NCBI GenBank assembly: GCA_963681505.1
Contig: OY811975.1
Location: 11,554,739-11,618,738, forward strand
Direction: 5' to 3'
Origin: Eunapius fragilis
Lineage: Eukaryota > Porifera > Demospongiae > Spongillida > Spongillidae
Length of the DNA stretch: 64,000 nt
Part shown: positions 59,966 through 64,000 of the stretch, piece by piece
How the letters are laid out: every line of letters begins with the position of its first letter
How positions within the stretch are numbered: the first letter of the stretch is position 1
Position numbers and translations under genes: made by a program
Notes under the pieces: model-generated
Told to the model about the DNA's origin: nothing
The model's input: only the letters and a program-made list of their open reading frames with translations
Database searches by the model: none

Positions 59966-60048
59966 TGTGGTATTCGTCAATATATAATTAATAATCACAG
60001 TTCTATATAAAGCACACATTAATAATGCAATGGTTAGTTAACACCACA
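59966..60048 (-). repeat. LTR of Gypsy 3 (downstream copy)
   Basis: 83-bp repeat matching 63867-63949 at all but about two positions. Confidence 0.93.
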
Positions 60049-63000
60049 TCTTCCTTTCCTAATGTGTAACGAACATTCCATATCACTGAGGAGGATGAAT
60101 ACCAGCTCCTGTTCGAGATCGTGTCATTATCGGTTGTGTCTGTTGTACTTGCACTGGTTCTCTCTGCTGTCTCTGTTTCTTGCCTCTGCTATGTCACCTC
60201 TTCCTGGCCTGGTAATGTCACGGGGTTTTCTGGTATGATATTCAGATGTTGGCGATTGCGTCTTACCTGTCCCCCATCTTCAGTAATGACGATGTACGAG
60301 CGAGGCGTTGCAGCTTGCCCTATCACTCTGCATGGTGCTGGCTGATGTCTCTCATTTGTAATCCATACAGATGCATCAAATTTGTGGCAGAGACTGAGCC
60401 TTGTGCTGTCTATCAAAATTCATCTTGCTGTTCTTCTTCACCCTGTCATCTTGCATTCGGAACTCTTTTAAGTATGGCCACTTTGGCTTCAATTGATCTG
60501 GGAGGTTAGTACGCAGATTTCTTCCCATTAGCAGTTCCGCAGGTGAAAGTTTACACCTTGGCAAAGGAGTTGACTTATAGGAGCATGGCTAGTAAAGGAT
60601 CACTTGCCTTCCTCAATATGTTCTTGACAGTTTGCACTGATCTTTCAGCATGTCCATTGCTCCTGGGATGCTTGTCACATGCACAAAATTGTATTCCGCT
60701 GCAAACTTTACAAACAGTTCTGAAGAATACTGTGGGCCATTGTCAGAAACCAATGTTTCTGGAATGCCATGGCGCGAAAATATTGCCTTTGTTGCATCAA
60801 CGACACTTTTTGATGTGGTATCTCTTAGCTTCAACACTTCAGGGTAACGTGAATAATAGTCTGTGACAACAATATAACTTTCTCCTTTGAAGCTAAATAA
60901 GTCTGATGCAACTAGTTGCCAAGGGAATTCCGGCAATGGTGTAGGTATTAGTGGTTCTGGGTGGGGTACAACCTCCCTTGCACAGGTTGAACAACTGTGA
61001 ACAAGATCCTTAATCTGTTGTCCAATACCTGGCCACCAAACTGATATCCGAGCTCTTTCTTGACATCTAACAATTCCTTGGTGCCCCAGGTGCAGCTTCT
61101 TAAGAGTTTCTCTTTGAAGTACCTTTGGAACCACGACCCTTTTTCCATACAGCAGTAACTTTTTGTGAACTACCAGATCACCCTGTACATTCCAATATTG
61201 TTTTAAAGCAGGTTCATTTTTGTGTTTGTCTGGCCAACCCTGTTGAACGTGCTGTATAACCTTTGCACAAATGGGGTCATCCTGCTGTGCTTTGCAATAC
61301 ACTTGGAGTCTTTGTGGGCTGGCTGGAAGGTCTCTGACACACACCTCCATCGAATACTCAGTTTCAGCTTCATGTCTGATGTCTCCCTCTGTAAATGGTT
61401 CAGGGGCCTGAGATAAGGTGTTTGCAGTAAAAAGCATCTTCCCGGCAACATGACTAATGGTATATTCAAACCTTGCCATTCTCAGTCGAAACCTAAATAT
61501 CTGAGGTGGTAATTCGTCCAAATGTTTTGACCCAAATAAGGCAACAAGGGGCTTATGATCTGTTTCAACCATGAATCTCATACCAAGGACATAAGTAGAA
61601 AACTTTTCACATGCCCAAACACAAGCTAGTGCCTCTTTCTATATTTGGGCATAATTAGCTTCTGTGTCTGACAGGGAACGAGAAGCATATGCAACAGGTT
61701 TCCACACAGAATCATGCTTTTGCAAGAGTACGGCTCCCAACCCATGTGACGAGGCATCTCCTGATATCTTTGTTTCAGCATTAGGATCATAGATACATAG
61801 CACTGTTGGCTGGCCGAGTTCTTTCTTTATTTCATTAAATGCCTTATGCTGAACTTCAGTCCACTGCCACATGCGTGTTTTCTTTAGTAGCTCTCGCAAT
61901 GGCTGTGTGATATGGGCTAGATTGGGAGAAAATTTGCTCAATTGATTCACCATTCCAAGAAAGCGTCGCAGTTCAGGGATGGTTTTAGGTGGTTCAATGT
62001 TTTGAATAGCTGCAGTTTTGGCAGGGTCTGCTCGGATGCCTGTTTGATCAATAACATGACCTAGGAATTGCACTTGGGACATTGAAAAATTACACTTATC
62101 CTTATTAAGTGTAACTCCTGCTGACTGGACTCTTTTCAGGACCGCCATCAACCGTGTATCATGCTGGTCTTGGTCCTTGCCAAACACCAAAATATCATCT
62201 ATCTGGCAGACAACTCCCTCAATGCCCTCCAGAATGCGGCTCATGCGTTTTTGGAAGTGTTCTGGTGCACTGCTTATACCAAAAGGCATTTTGTTGAAAC
62301 AATACTGTCCATAGGGGGTGATAAATGTTGTTAACAGCTTTGACCCTTCTGACAGGGGGATCTGCCAAAATCCACTGTTGGCGTCCAATTTGCTGAATAT
62401 TCTTGCACCGGTAAGCAAGGCCAGGGTGTCATCCACCTTTGGTAGTGGATGTACCTACTTGAATTAAGATGCCTGAAATCCACACATATCCATTCTTTTT
62501 CGGAACAATAACCATGCCAGCACACCATGGTGAAGGAACATCTGATCACTCCTAACAATAGCATTCTATCAAGCTCCTGTCTAACTCTCTGGCGTAATGG
62601 AATCGGGATGTTCCTTGGGATGAAAAGTGCATATGGCCTAGCACCTGGTTGCAGACGGATATCAAAAGGTTCTCCAAGATTGCCAAGTCCTTCAAAGAGT
62701 GCTGGGAACTTGTCCACTACCGATGCTACACTAACTGCTTCCAATCTAGCGACTAGTTTCAGTGCCATGATGGCTGGAAGACCCAACAAATTAGTCCGAA
62801 GTCCTGCCACAACAAAAATGGTTTCAATACTCTCTCTTCCATTGTGAGATACTTTGCCACTAAACTGCCCTATGACCCTTAAAGGGTATCGTCCCGGTCC
62901 ATATAACTTTCTTCCAGCTTTTTCCAACTGTGGCTTGTTTATCTCCCTGTAGCTCTTTTCAGATATTGCGGTGACCTCTGCACCAGTGTCCACTTTGAAA

Positions 63001-63866
63001 CTCAAGTTTTCCCCTTCAACCTTCACCTTGATTGTCCAGGACGTTTCACTTGCCAATGACAAAGTATCCAGAAACACAGGGCTGAGATCACTTTGCTGAG
63101 GCGAAACATCTTCCAGTACTTTAGATAAGCAGCAGTTGCTAAAATGACCCTTCCGATGACATCTATGGCATGTAGCCTTTCTAGCTGGACATTCACTAAA
63201 AGGGTGTTGTTCCCTGCCACATCTTGAACACTTCTTACCCTGCTGCCTCTGTCTGGTTGACCTTTCACATGTCTTTTACTGCCTGATGCTTCATCCAGTG
63301 TGACATCTTCCATCCCTTTCAGAACTTTTTGCTGTTTTTGAACTGCTTCCTGTTGTCTCACTATCCTCTTAGCTTTTTCCAAAGTAAGGTCTGGGTCAAG
63401 CTGAAGTCTATTCGACAAGGTTTCGTCTCTGATGCCAACGACAATTCTATCTCGTATCATTTCTGCTGTTAACGCACCGTAATCACAATTTTCTGTCAAT
63501 TTATACAGCTCCATTATGTATGTGTCTATCGGCTCACCTTCATGCTGGCATCGACGATTAAATCGCGCTCTCTCAAAAATGACGTTTCTTCTCACCTTGA
63601 AAAACGCGTCCAGTTTCTCAACAACCTTTTGGTACACCTTTCGCTCGTCAGAGGTTATGTTGGTCGATGCAAGAACTGATGACGCACCTTCGCCCATACA
63701 ATAGAGTAGCGTATTAACCTGTTTTTCATTCGATTCCTTGGCAAGGCCAGCTGCCTCACAAAACTGGTTAAACCTAGCTAGCCACTGAGACCAGTCGTCC
63801 GGCGTTTGAAAGTTGAATGGGTCTGGTGGTTTCAACAAAACCTGTGCCATTCCAACGCTGCCACCA

Positions 63867-63949
63867 TGTGGTATTCGTCAATATATAATTAATAATCACA
63901 GATCTATATAAAGCACACATTAATAATACAATGGTTAGTTAACACCACA
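63867..63949 (-). repeat. LTR of Gypsy 3 (upstream copy)
   Basis: 83-bp repeat. The primer-binding site lies just inside at 63852-63866. Confidence 0.93.
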
Positions 63950-63954
63950 TGGCG

Positions 63955-64000
63955 TAACAAACACCAAGTGCTCATTGGACACTTTTGATGCAACCTATAC
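63955..64000 (-). pseudogene. RecQ-like helicase copy 2, segment 3 (runs off window)
   Basis: The sequence resumes the helicase (matching copy 1 at about 2196-2250, CAAGTGCTCATTGGACACTT) directly after the TGGCG duplication. It continues past the right edge. Confidence 0.8.

Larger units (their letters stand above)
59966..63949 (-). mobile_element. Gypsy (Ty3) LTR retrotransposon 3, short LTRs, broken
   Basis: Two 83-bp LTRs (59966-60048, 63867-63949; TG...CA) differ at about two positions. TGGCG (59961-59965 and 63950-63954) is the target duplication. A primer-binding site (TGGTGGCAGCGTTGG on the minus strand) adjoins the upstream LTR. Gag begins at 63850. A Cys-rich knuckle region (about 63.1 kb), protease with FKVDTGAEVTAIS, reverse transcriptase (62.5-61.9 kb), RNase H (61.8-61.5 kb) and integrase (61.1-60.6 kb) follow. 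It carries several breaks. LTR divergence of about 2% suggests it is older than Gypsy 1. Confidence 0.92.

Overview
The window is animal nuclear DNA. Single genes are split by short GT-AG introns (46, 51 and 59 bp are visible), host coding is sparse, and transposons, microsatellites and minisatellites are dense. The best-supported host gene encodes a 2A-like peptide, a Death domain and a TKL-type kinase, with very short introns. This suggests a sponge (demosponge) or another early-branching marine invertebrate. That assignment is an inference; no rRNA, tRNA or organelle marker was seen.

Layout. 0-6.4 kb: a transposase-like N-terminus running off the left edge, a TA-flanked MITE, a broken RecQ-like helicase copy, a decayed ZMYM1/hAT transposase and another TTF-finger fragment. 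7.9-12.4 kb: a whole-looking, young Gypsy LTR element. 12.4-14.6 kb: a GT-rich minisatellite, then possible exons of an unrecognised host gene with a duplicated exon. 15-21 kb: two LINE tails, the first copy of an unusual hairpin-headed repeat, a CA microsatellite, a 36-bp minisatellite with higher-order structure, and 169-bp direct repeats. 21.9-26.6 kb: a hAT pseudogene split by a TTAA-flanked piggyBac, then the second hairpin-headed repeat, which ends in a 114-bp-arm palindrome.

28-35 kb: the 2A-Death-kinase gene. It has 13 exons whose reading frame adds up to 423 codons. Its last intron has been inflated to 3.7 kb by a TTAA element and a hAT element. 35-41.3 kb: uncertain exons, the third hairpin-headed repeat with its own long palindrome, and the 3' part of a gene with one fibronectin III domain and three copies of a Cys-rich repeat I do not recognise. 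41.8-46.4 kb: poly-G foldback MITEs, a TIR element with internal subrepeats, and an element with inverted arms of about 725-765 bp. 46.4-50.9 kb: a broken Gypsy element.

51.3-52 kb: the fourth hairpin-headed repeat, inverted. 52.7-55.6 kb: a broken DIRS-type element. 56.7-64 kb: a second RecQ copy interrupted first by a piggyBac (TTAA duplication) and then by a third Gypsy element (TGGCG duplication).

Two signals stand out. (1) The 2A-Death-kinase gene would release a Death-kinase protein from a short leader by ribosome skipping, and a candidate alternative last exon would give a Death-only form. (2) A four-copy repeat family starts with a perfect 9-10 bp hairpin. The stem sequence differs almost completely among copies, while the hairpin and the anchor next to it are kept. 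Two copies also end in long palindromes whose arms match within a copy far better than between copies.
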